NCBI GenBank assembly: GCA_004369045.1
Contig: ML213535.1
Coordinates: forward strand, 1 to 64,000
DNA: 64,000 nt
Direction of reading: 5' to 3'
From: Heliocybe sulcata
Taxonomy: Eukaryota > Basidiomycota > Agaricomycetes > Gloeophyllales > Gloeophyllaceae
The notes beneath the pieces are model-generated. The model saw only the letters and a program-made list of their open reading frames with translations. It had not been told where the DNA came from and searched no databases. Within the stretch, counting starts at the first letter, position 1; every line of letters starts with the position of its first letter. Below, one piece after another: positions 48,882 to 59,276 of this stretch. The translations under genes were made by a program, and so were the position numbers.

Positions 48882-50811
48882 CTGGAGCTTAAATGGGATG
48901 TTGGAACTCGATAGTTCAGTACGTAGCAGTGCTGTCCCATCCACGACGTGAATTGTCAATTATGGTTCCGGGATCGTGTAGCTTCATTCACAAGATATGG
49001 GTGCGGCGGAGCAAAGTGACCAATAGACACAGCGGTCTGGGTTATCCATCGACGAGAGACAGACACATATAGCGAGACTGGTAATTACGACATCTCTAGC
49101 AGGTCAGGCATATTAGCAAGTGGATCACGGAAAGTCTCTAAAACGCTCACATATACCATATCAATTCCCTTTGTCCATGTACACAAATAATCATGAATGC
49201 TGCTTTGAGCGGAGCTAGAGGGTCGGAGTGAACGGTATCGATGATGGCATCTTCCATGGCCACAGTTCGCAAATAGCTCCAAATCCTAGCACGCTACCTC
49301 TCCTACCGTGACATCTAGCCCTGTGTTGTGCTCTTGCCTTGCTGAACATCAGGATACCCAGCCTGTCTCCTTGACCATCAATGCTTTAGTCATTAGTAAG
49401 CTGACTATTTGTAATCTAGCCCATTCTGTATCACAGCTCCTCCACACTATGAGATTATCTAGGATCTTCAACTTGAACCTCTCTGGTGAAAATGCCTGAG
49501 GCTCCACGCCCTCGACACTTCTTTGCAGCTATCATTATGGTTATGGACTAATTGATGTGCGGTGAACGTGGCCATGAGGCATTCGCATCCGCTCTTTACA
49601 GGCTTCCGTGCACGGGTGAACACATGTTTCCATTGCAACTTGTATATGGGCGCTGACTACCGTCTTACAGGATGACATGAGTAGTTCCACCACCCACTCC
49701 TCTCCCGAGTCTCAGCACCCTTCTCAATGTCAAATTGGGTTGACAGAGCGGGCTGTGGCTTTTCCTTGGCACTTGAGCGGCATATGCGGACTACATAGTC
49801 CTGGCCGGGCATTGATACTTTGAACGTGTTCCACATGTACAGTTGAAACCTCCCATCAAGAGATCAACCTAGAGTAGATGCGTATTGGCAGCTCGTGTCC
49901 AGCTATTATCCTCAGCACAAGCTCGTACGTCTCAGGCCACGAAGGACCAATCAGCTGGCACATGGATATGATCTCGATCATTTTTGCTTGTTCGCGTATT
50001 CGATTTCTTCTGTGGGGACTGATTTTAGTAACCCATGATTTCTTATTATTCGTCGATGAAGGCTTGGACGATATTTAACGCCTCTATTGCCAAAAACGAA
50101 TGCGATCTCACTGACCACCTAAATCTCAATGTCCTTTTTATCGTGCTGAGGCACCTTGCAGCTCAATACTTGCAGAAGAGAGAGGAATCCAGCCTCCTGG
50201 GTCATACTGTCCGCCCATACGTTCAACAGTGACATACAAAACAGGGAACCCACGGTTATGACCCATTTCGCGACGGTTAGTTTCTTGACAATATATCTAT
50301 TACTAGGAAATATCAAACAGTACTAATTGCCACTTGATGTAGCACCAAGCTAAATAAAGAGGGAAAATCATATTGATTTGTGCTATGTGCATTGCATGCG
50401 TGCTGCTGCTGCAAGGATAGATTAATAGGAAGGGCAGACTTCATTGAGAAACGCGGCAAAACGCGAACCTGCACGTGACTGCTGCCACAAATGTGACTCT
50501 CGTGCGACCGCCTGATCGTATGTGACCTATTGTGCCATCGTCGGGATCCAATCTGCGTAGTGTGTCATCGACAGTATCAGAGCTCATTGTCGAAAATGAC
50601 GGGACTCACGGGCAAGAGAGACGAACATTGAACTCATAGTGTACACGAGGCGGTGTGGGAATGCTGCCTTCAGAGGCGGAATAAGATTCAACTCCGACTG
50701 AATGCCCTCTCTCCCTCACGAGCGCCTGCTTTCCTCCAGGAACCATTTCATCACTGTTTCTTTGCTTTATACTCAACAACGTCGAATGTGACCGCTCTGC
50801 TCGACTATACA
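48882..50811. other. Spacer between the two left-arm genes
   Basis: Non-coding spacer, mirrored in the right arm at 61948-63374. Conserved stretches include 49100-49290, 49868-50020, and 50250-50380, which resembles 62630-62760 inverted. Short frames such as 49085-49282 are preserved in parallel in both arms because of nucleotide similarity, not evident coding constraint. Confidence 0.6.
49296..49867. other. Left-arm-specific 570-bp segment
   Basis: Right-arm sequence passes directly from CCTAGCACGC to a stretch matching CTAGAGTAGATGCG here, so these 570 bp were inserted in the left arm or lost from the right. I see no terminal inverted repeats or clean target duplication and no open frame, so deletion from the right arm is as likely as insertion. 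Confidence 0.55.
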
Positions 50812-50835
50812 ATGGCTGATTCAATGAATATTGAG
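50812..50835 (+). other. Possible small first exon of the F-box gene
   Basis: ATGGCTGATTCAATGAATATTGAG followed by a GTGAGC donor. In the right arm the same exon and donor are kept (ATGGCTGATTCTATGG..., then GTAAGC), which suggests it is real. How it joins the main exon is unclear because the two simplest acceptors bring in-frame stops before 51009. Confidence 0.35.
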
Positions 50836-51008
50836 GTGAGCAATTGTCGTCCTCTGGATCCGTGCCACATGTCCGATCCATTCAAAGGTTGGACACGAAA
50901 CCACAACAAACCCTCATGATGGTGGCAGAATGTTCCAATACAACATTCAGGATACAATGATGAAGGTAGGGTTTCCACCGCTGATGACCTCTCTCAGTCT
51001 GATGAGGA

Positions 51009-52883
51009 ATGCCACCAAAGACGGAAACAATGGAAGACATGGAGAGTAACGAGGGAGCGAAGATAGATGAAGATGAGAATCACCTAGAAGTCAGTCGCTC
51101 TCTCCCACATATTCGTGCTGCGCCTGACCAGTCACAGCATCGAACCAGCGGGCGGGTCGTGCTTGGACCCATCCTCGACAACACCAACTCTGCCATTGTC
51201 AGTACTACCCGTGCTCGCAAAGAGGCTGCAGACGACCTTGTGCATGGCAGCCATTCTGTCCTTCACGAGTTCCACGTCGCTGAAGTCCACACGGTCAACG
51301 GCAGCCGCCCGCTGCAGTCTTGCATCAGTACGCTCCCGACAGAGCTTCTGGTCCACATCTTCTGCCTGTACCTGGTGGACGCTGTTCGGTCTGGTACACC
51401 TGGAAATCAACTATGGGCAGTCGTTGTTCTCATCTGTCGCGACTGGCGGGACATCATCAAGTGTAACCCGAGCCTCTGGGCGACGATCCCGCTAAATGAT
51501 ACTCCACTCGCAGTGGTGAAGGCTGCACTTGCTAACAGCAAGGCCAGGGCGCTTTCTATCTGCGGAAAACTGGAAGGCCGCGATGCAGGCGAGAAGCTGA
51601 AGCTGGTTTTGCAGGCCTCCGTTCGCATCCGGGCGTTGAATTTGGATCTAGAATCAATTCACCTGCTCAGAATCTTGGAAGAGACTGTAGGCGACGGAAT
51701 GCCTCGACTCACGGAACTGGCCCTCCTTACCCCGATGACAGTCGACGATCCACCACCGTTTCACATGAACATCAAGCACTTGGCGTCGCAGAGACTCGTG
51801 AAGCTGGATGTCCACGATCTGTCATTCCGATCCTTCTACCCCCTCCTCTGTGATTCAATTACAGACCTGACACTGACGACTCAGTGCATCGAGCTCAGTT
51901 GCCTCGACCTCCTCGATGCCGTATCCATGACTCCCAAGCTGAACAAACTCCGTGTCACCCTGGACTCCAAAGACATCAGTGACTCCACTCGATTACGCCC
52001 TATCAGACTTCAGGATCTCGAGAAGTTGGAGGTGGACATCGGAGAAGTGGAAGGTGCAAGAGTGTTCGAGTACCTCGACATTCCAAACACCAAGAAAGTC
52101 AAAATCGCCATAAACATGATGTACTGCTACGACGACACCGCTGCGGTCATGACCACACTCGCACCTCTTGTGAATCGCATGGCAACTGCATGCCCGAGCA
52201 TAGCAGCAGAGTTCCGAGGCGACAGTCGCATCGACTTGACGCGGGGTCTCTTCAATGACACCTCCTGCCCGACAGACGCACCTTTCGTCGAAATACACTT
52301 CTGCTATTGGCCGCACCGCACCTGCGTCGAGCAGATTGCTGAGCATTTGACACCTGTGCTGGCACGCGTCGATAACCTCGCAGTTGACCACGGCAAATAC
52401 GATTTGTTCGCGGTTCCCATCTGGTACGAGATGTTTGAGCTCATGCCAAGGGTACACACCATCCACTTGCACGGTGACGCAGTTTGGACAATGCCATGGG
52501 GATTCGGTTGGTACCCATCTGCTGATCGACCCTTTCGAGCCATATTTCCATCCGTCCAGGACATCATGTTGAATGCCGTACCATTCATGCTCCAGTACTT
52601 CGACGACACGATCGACTACGCAAAGTACCTGATAAGCTTGTTTGAGTGCCATAGCCACGGCAGGAATGTGAACAAGCTTACCATCATCAACGGCAACATC
52701 GATGACAGGGATATCCGGCAGTTGATGGAGTTGATGGAGGTGGACTTCAGGACATCAGGTCCACTAATGCAATGTGAGCACCGAGGGCATAATGCACACA
52801 ACCTCGGTAAGGAGGACCGTCGTCTGGCGCCATTTATACCCCTGGTTCGTTTCAATGCCTCGGCTTCGAGGAGCTGCTCGTAG
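51009..52883 (+). CDS. F-box / leucine-rich protein (intact left-arm copy)
   Basis: Single main exon of 624 codons. After an acidic, disordered N-terminus (MPPKTETMEDMESNEGAK...) comes an F-box: CISTLPTELLVHIFCLYLVD followed by LWAVVVLICRDWRDIIKCNP and SLWATIPL. A series of LRR-like repeats follows (IRALNLDLESIHLLRIL, LTELALL, LVKLDVHDLSFRSFYPLL, LTLTTQCIELSCLDLLDAV, LNKLRVTLDSKD, LEKLEVDIGEVEGARVFEYL, VHTIHLHGDAVWTMPWGFGW). F-box proteins of this large Agaricomycete family are thought to be substrate adaptors of SCF ubiquitin ligases; the target is unknown. The ATG at 51009 is favoured because the right-arm copy keeps it. A decayed inverted copy is at 59277-61947. Confidence 0.88.
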   Translation: MPPKTETMEDMESNEGAKIDEDENHLEVSRSLPHIRAAPDQSQHRTSGRVVLGPILDNTNSAIVSTTRARKEAADDLVHGSHSVLHEFHVAEVHTVNGSRPLQSCISTLPTELLVHIFCLYLVDAVRSGTPGNQLWAVVVLICRDWRDIIKCNPSLWATIPLNDTPLAVVKAALANSKARALSICGKLEGRDAGEKLKLVLQASVRIRALNLDLESIHLLRILEETVGDGMPRLTELALLTPMTVDDPPPFHMNIKHLASQRLVKLDVHDLSFRSFYPLLCDSITDLTLTTQCIELSCLDLLDAVSMTPKLNKLRVTLDSKDISDSTRLRPIRLQDLEKLEVDIGEVEGARVFEYLDIPNTKKVKIAINMMYCYDDTAAVMTTLAPLVNRMATACPSIAAEFRGDSRIDLTRGLFNDTSCPTDAPFVEIHFCYWPHRTCVEQIAEHLTPVLARVDNLAVDHGKYDLFAVPIWYEMFELMPRVHTIHLHGDAVWTMPWGFGWYPSADRPFRAIFPSVQDIMLNAVPFMLQYFDDTIDYAKYLISLFECHSHGRNVNKLTIINGNIDDRDIRQLMELMEVDFRTSGPLMQCEHRGHNAHNLGKEDRRLAPFIPLVRFNASASRSCS

Positions 52884-53113
52884 ATTACCTCAGAATTAGC
52901 CTCGAATGTATGTAGCTCATGGCTATACCTATTGAGCTCGTCAGAGTGCCGCGGCTGCGGTAACCAATCTCGCGAACTCAAGTACTCACGATTTGCGAAG
53001 GCGTCGACATCGACGAGATCAATTTCAAGCAGCTTCGAATGTCGATCGAGGAGGTCAAGTAGAACAAAGCAGTGTCACCAATGCCAGCTGAGCCGATGTG
53101 TCCCTGGCGTTCG

Positions 53114-53640
53114 GGATGAGGTTGCACGTTGTATTCCGTGCCGTTCATGCTCCAGTACTTCGACGACACGATCGACTATGCGAAGTACATGATAAGTTCA
53201 TTTGAGCGCCGCAGCCACGGTACTGCGCAAATAAACCTACTATGATCAATGGCGGCATCGATGACAGGAATGTCCGGCAGTTGAAGGATTTGATGGAGGT
53301 GGACTTCAGAATGTCGGATCCGCTGATGCAATGTGAGCAACCAGGTGATGATACACGCGGTCTCGGTGAGGAGGACAGTCGTCTAGCGCCATTTATACCC
53401 TTCAATAACCTGTTCATAAGTTACCTCGCACTGTGTAGACATACCTCATGATTCCACCTGTTGAGCAGGTCAGAGTGTCGCACCTGCGGTTATCGAGCTC
53501 GAATTCTCACTATTTGTGAAGGTGTGGACGGTGTGAAGGCGCGGACGAGAACGATATTGACCGGCTCCAAAAGTGGATCGAAGAGGTGGAGTGGAACAGA
53601 GCAGCATTGCCAATGCCAGATGAACCACGGGAGTACCATA
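53114..53640 (+). pseudogene. Tandem partial copy of the F-box gene 3' end
   Basis: 53114-53420 repeats 52562-52870 (FMLQYFDDTIDYAKYMISSF, then a disrupted LRR, then DIMEVDFRMSDPLMQCE), and 53464-53630 repeats the non-coding 52935-53100. The unit is about 550 bp. This copy lacks the N-terminal 80% of the gene. In the right arm the corresponding tandem copy is absent, so the duplication happened after the arms separated, or was lost there. Confidence 0.8.
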
Positions 53641-54021
53641 TCATCTTGATCGCCAAGATCACCCTCTAGTCGTGGCAATGCCCCCAAATCCACCTACTAT
53701 ATCGAAGGTACTTGGGACCTCGAGATGCGTCTTGACGTTCCGTACTGTAATGCAGTGGAGTTCGTGATGAACTCTATTGCATTTCTATCCGGCCCAGTAT
53801 GCTGCGAGAGAAGACGTCGACAACCTCAAGGAGCACTCTGTAAGTTCGTTGGAGCGCCGAGATGCGTCACGCCATTCTAAAGAACTCACCGTACGCGCGT
53901 ACAGTGGTATTCGACTGGAGGATGTCAAGACCCGCGAAGGAGGTGGCTTTGGTCGAAGACCGAGAACTATGGAAGACGGAAAGTCATGGGAACGAGGACG
54001 GTGACTGCGGTGAGCAAGGTC

Positions 54022-54619
54022 TCACAGATACCCAACTTGCGCATGGTAAGTAGCGCACTCCGCTTGAGGTCAGTCAATCAGGCCTCAGGCCTCAGGCTTG
54101 GTTGATGAGTTTGCATCAGAATATTCAGCCACGGGAGCCCGAGCGAGTCCAACGAGGAGGCAAAGTGTAAGAGCGGACACGTCCGAACAAAGAGTGTTCG
54201 CCGTGTGCACCACGTGGAGTTCTCACACTCCTTGTCGTGCTTGCTTGGCATACCCTTGGATTCGTTGCCTTCTGCACTGTATTAAATGAGCAATTGAGTC
54301 ACCCATACGCTGGGATACTCTGCCTTATTACTTGACCTATCACCCATGTCAGGCCGTCGCCCCCTCCTCTAGATCTGTAGCACTGATGAATACAGTGTCC
54401 GACGAAAACCAACGAAAACCAAGCCATTCCACAAATACATATCCGTACATGATACAAATCCAAATGCGTGCATGATAGTTGTACAAGATGCTACATGATC
54501 TACACCGGCCCAATTAAAGTCGTACAGTCGGATAACCAGGAAGGCTCTTACGCGCTGATTACACAACTTCAATCATCTTACAAGCTCAGCTCCGCCCGCT
54601 GCAAGACGGCCGGATGTCT
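54022..54619. other. Spacer at the left edge of the inverted-repeat loop
   Basis: About 600 bp between the left arm and the 3' end of the amine oxidase gene. It contains a short CAGGCCT triplication near 54090 and no supported gene. Confidence 0.45.
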
Positions 54620-56790
54620 CTAGTCGTCGCTGAGGTCAAAATCCCTCACCTCCTCACACCCGCTCCCGCCCTCTATACACTCCACCATCTCCTCGGCAGC
54701 GCTCATACCCTCATAGTATGCGCCATGCAGGAATCCTACGAGAACTCTATCAGCCTGCGCATGTCTATGCATACCAACGCGTAAAGAATACAACGCCGTC
54801 GCGGCACGAAAGATGCAGTGCGAAGATGAACCACACGGCGTAGGACGGAAAACAGAAAGAAGTCGAAAGACTTACCAAACCAGCGCTCACTCGTATGCTC
54901 CCCCGCGAACCGCACCCTCCCCTTCCCACCCCTTCCGCCCGTCTTCGCGCGCAAAATCCCATGTTCCTCGCGCGTAAAATTCGCCGGCCAGTTGGAGTAC
55001 GATCCCCTGAAGAGCGGGTCGGAGAGCCAGTGCGGGATATGGAAGGCCATAGGCTGTCAGAGACGCGTCAGCGAATTCGGATCAGCAAGAGGAAATGTGA
55101 GGAGGTGGGGAGGAGGCAGAGGAAGGGAAGGTGGAAAGCGTACCTCAGGTATCGTAACGTTCGGATACATCTTTCCCAAGACGTCGAGGACCTCCGCTTT
55201 CACCTCCTCTTCAGGCATCGCGTCCACGCGGCGCGCAAAGTCGCCCTGCATAACACACAAGATCAGCCCTGGCTGCGACATATGCTTTCGTCCAACTCCC
55301 CAAGCCCGCCCATATGCTGCCTTCCAATCGCGTACCGCCTCCGTTCTGCAGCACTAAACGAACAGACACTCACAGTAACAGTTACAAACAGCACCCCGCT
55401 CCCGGGCCAAAACTCCGGATGATCAAGACTCTGCCATACCGCGTACCGCCCACGCTCCTGAGGGTCCGCGTACAGCGCGAACTGTACTCCAATTAATGGG
55501 GTGGTAAGGATGAGGAATGGCGGAGGGAGCGAGACGTACCTCAGTATCAAACCAGAATTTCTGCGAGAACTGGAGGAAGATCTTCGTGAAGACGCCCTGC
55601 GCTCTCAACATCAGTAATTTACACTCCCAAGACGAGAGAACGCGATACAGAAACAGAGGACGCACCATACTCATCGCCTCTACCGCCTCCTTCTTCCTCG
55701 GGGGCATCAACCCAGCGTCCCACTCCACCGCTCCGCCCTGCAGAACCCCAAGGGAGAACGTACACACCGCGTACTCCGCCCTCAGCACTTCTCCATTCGC
55801 CAGTGTCACCTCTACACCTGTCTCCTCCCCTTGCTCTAAGCCCAGGGCGTGTTGAGCACCCCAGGCAGAGCGATACGAACGCGTCAAGAACGGCCGGACC
55901 GCGGTAACAGTGGAGTTCAGCAAAACTTGAGTAGGGTCAAGGAACGATCCAGCTTCCGATTTGAGGAAGTGAGAGAACCCGCGCGGGTCGATAGAGAAGT
56001 GGTTAGAGCGCGAGAACCCACCCGCGGTGGGTTCGTAAGTCGCGTTCGTGCTCTGCAAGATGAGCATAACCCCATCCCTAAGAAGAAACAAGCACTCACC
56101 ACCCCACTCGCCCACCAACTCGTCCGCTCGGGCCCATCCGCGTATTCCCAGTCGAATGTATAATACTCGGCCACCTGTTCGTGCGGTGTGCGGGGCGTGT
56201 AGCCGAGCGAATCGTACCCGTCGCGCGCCGAGGCTGAGCCTGGTTCCTGGAGGCCGGGAAGCGGTGCGGAGGCGACGAGCGCGGCATAAGCGGCCAGAGA
56301 GTCGTTGAGAAGGGGGAGGTACGCGGCTTCGCCAGTGTGGTCGTACGTCGCTATACGTGTTCCGGTCAGCGCACTTCATTCCTCTTCGAAGACGAAGCCA
56401 GGAGATAAACTCACTCATGCTCCCATAATAATCGCTCACCCTCGTCTGCACGTCCCACTGCTTCACCATCTCCCACACCGGGTTGACCTGCTCAAAGCCG
56501 AGCGTCTGCGTCCCGTGCACCCAGTTCGCGCCCAGCTCCACCGCATAGCCCTCTCCTTCGCCACTCGGGCTGGGAAAGCGAGTAGATTGGAGGCGCCCGC
56601 CGAGCTCGTGGCGCGCTTCGACGATAAGGAAGGACGTGCTCGGGGATAGACGGTGAAGCGTGCGTGCGGCGATGACACCTGAGACGCCGCCGCCGAGGAT
56701 GAGGACTGTCGCGTTGTAGGGGGAGGGAGGAGTAGGGAGGGCGGAGACGAGGAGAGACGTGGCAAGGATTTGGAGGAGAGGGAGACGCAT
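54620..56790 (-). CDS. Secreted flavin amine oxidase (polyamine oxidase-like)
   Basis: FAD-dependent oxidation of amines, probably polyamines, giving an aldehyde and hydrogen peroxide. The N-terminus is a signal peptide (MRLPLLQILATSLLVSALPT), followed by the dinucleotide-binding motif ATVLILGGGVSGVIAARTL and FLIVEARHELGGRLQS, then VELGANWVHGTQ. Later exons give GGFSRSNHFSIDPRGFSHFL, VEVTLANGEVLRAEYAVCTF then SLGVLQ, GVFTKIFLQFSQKFWFDTE, YAVWQSLDHPEFWPGSGVLF, FHIPHWLSDPLFRGSYSNWP, and the C-terminal FAD motif VRFAGEHTSERWFG joined to FLHGAYYEGMSAAEEMVECI. The stop is at 54620-54622. About eight introns; edges are approximate. It appears intact. It is the only recognised gene in the loop of the inverted duplication. 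Confidence 0.88.
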
Positions 56791-58675
56791 GGCGACTCAG
56801 ACCGAGGGGACACGAAGGTAGGCGGCTATGTATACAGGTCAGAAGCCACCCCATACGCAACTGTCTTGGTATGAGGTTCCAAGATTGTACTTCTCTGGAT
56901 TTCCGGGGCAATGATGCTATCGGGTTGCCCAAGACTGGATCCGGAGAAGACAAGACGATACCAAGGGTCATAGAAGCTCACTCAGGGTTGCACAAGGAGA
57001 GGTTATCCCGGCGGCAGTAGTAGACGTGTCAGAGGTATGAACGCATTGAACGGGAAGGGAGTTACCCCAGGCTGGATCCAGATAGTGCTTTGCATATGAA
57101 AATGAACTTCGCGATTCCGTGCGAGTAGGTTGTCCGAACCAACTACACCCGCAAAAGGAATTTCGAGGTGGCCTTCGACATTCATATTCAGCTGCCACAA
57201 CGCTGTTCGCCGCCGTCTAATATGATTTTGGCTCTCACAAACAAGACTCCCCGAAAGCTGAGGTTCCGATTATGCAAAGTACTGCAAGACAGGGAGATCA
57301 AGGTTCTCACTGGTTCTCACTCGGCATCGTAGGAGTGCGATATACCCGGCGGCAGAAGGTACACCTGTCGAGAGGCTGAGCAGACCGGGACACTACCCGA
57401 GATCCATCCCTAAGACTACCCCAGACTGGGGTATTAACACCTTTAATGCTTCGCACCACCCGCTCCGTGCTCGCTTGCACCCGAAGAAGAGACGCTCCAT
57501 TTGAAACTTGAGTCAAGTAGAGAACAAGATCCTTCCGGCCGCCCATGCTTTCTTATCGCGTCGACGAGCGTCTCATTTAGATCGCATCCCGCTCTCCTTC
57601 ATTCATTTCAGCTCGCCAACCTTGAGCCAGAATCTGCGCTGCCTAAGCCAGTGCAGCCTGAGCCCGAGACGCGCAGGTAGATCAGAATCTGGTAACGACG
57701 AGCGAGCGAAGAGCAAGAAGAGAAGAGAACGCAGTGACGCCACAAGCGCTCGCCGTCCCATTTTAGTTCCGGCGAGACGAGGTTAGGGTCAGGCGTCCTT
57801 CCATCTTCACTTCAACGAAGCTCGGACTAATGGTCATAAGCGGCGTACTCAAAGTAACGGAGCGCTGTGTGGATACTTGTTCTGCTTTCTTCAGTTCTCC
57901 AGCGCCTCGACCTCAGGGCAAGCTGCGTACCGCTCCCCAATGCAACCCCACGATACTACGCATCACCTGCATTCAGTATTAATGCTTCTTACCACCCACC
58001 GAGGTCCTACTCACCATCTGCGGTCCGACACTGTCGCGTCTTTGCATTAGGTACGAAGATTAGTGGCTGTTGATACGCAGAAGGCCCGGTCCGGAGATAC
58101 GCTCTTTCCAGTTGTGTTCTCTGTCCTGCTCGATCAACAAGTCATGGCATATACTTTTCAGATACAGGTCTCACTTCCATTCCAAACGTCCTCCGCCCCG
58201 ATAATTGGTCAAGTCGAACCTCATCGAAACCGTGAAGCTGTAGCCTTAAGTGACGGCCCATCGTCTGGCTTGACGTATTCTCCGACTTCAGAGCGGCCCA
58301 TACGCGGGGCATTCCGTAGCATCCCCAAAATAATTTTTATCAACATAAGACGGTGCGTAGGGGTTGTCTTGAACCGTGGCAGATTATTCTGACGTGAAAT
58401 TAGGCCTAAGTAACTCATATCACGCAGTGTCCAACGTGCCGTCGTTATTAGCTGTCCGCTGGTAACCTATCCTCTCGTTCCCTCGAACTCACTCACCATC
58501 GCAAAATCTTGTGTCGAACGCGAGTATTTGCGACCTCTCCCAAGCGATATCATCTCTATCAAGAGACGCATCGAGCAGGTATAATTTACCGGATCTATCG
58601 CCAGTCATACCTAATCGATCTGTACAGGCACATATTCACTCACATGTCAGACGCCACGTCTCCGCTCGTCGTCTC
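56791..58675. other. Right part of the inverted-repeat loop; no supported gene
   Basis: Contains the amine oxidase promoter next to 56790. A diverged direct repeat may be present (about 56995-57130 and 57330-57460, sharing ACCCGGCGGCAG-like and TACCCCAG boxes). Open frames such as 57508-57786 lack domain support. A single AGGTTAGGGT near 57780 resembles one telomere unit but is not a tract. Confidence 0.45.
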
Positions 58676-59276
58676 AGCCTTGCTCACCGTAGGCACCGTC
58701 CTCGTTCCCATGACTTTCCGCCTTCCAGAGCTCTCCGTCTTCGACCAAAGTCACCTCCTTCGCGGGTCTTGACATCCTCCAGTCGAATACCACTGTACGC
58801 ACGTACGGTGAGTTCTTTAGAATGGCGTGACGCATCTCGGCGCTCCAACGAACTTACAAAGTGCTCCTTGAGGTTGTCGACGTCTTCTCTCACAGCATAC
58901 TGGGCCGGATAGAAATGCAATAGAGTTGATCACGAACTCCACTGCATCCCGGTCCGGTATGTCCTTTACAATGTCAAGACACATTTCGAGGTCCCAACTG
59001 GCTTAAATATAGTAGGCGGATTTGGGGCCTGTAAAGGGCATTGCCACGATTACAGGGCGGTTTTGGCCATCAAGATGACATGGTCCTTCTTCAGCTGTCA
59101 TTGGCACTGCTGATCTTCACCTTTTCGATCCACTTTTGGAGCCTGTCAATATCGTTCTCGTCCACACCTTCAAAAATAGTGAGAATTCGAGCTCGATAAC
59201 CGCAGCTGCGGCACTCTGATGCGCTCAACAGGTGGAATCATGAGGTATGTCTACACAGTGCTATTTCCGAGGTAAC

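Larger units (their letters stand above)
48256..54021 (+). repeat. Left arm of a large inverted duplication
   Basis: This segment matches the reverse complement of 58676-64000 over its whole length, in the same gene order and with similar intergenic sequence: LRR gene end, spacer, F-box gene, 3' flank. The inner edge is sharp at GTGAGCAAGG (54012-54021 here). The outer edge is outside the window because the right arm is cut at 64000. Differences between arms: about 570 bp present only here (49296-49867), a 550-bp tandem partial duplication only here (53114-53640), and the 791-bp element only in the right arm. Confidence 0.9.

Noticed and set aside
57778-57790. AGGTTAGGGT as an interstitial telomere
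   Set aside because: Only one unit; expected by chance.
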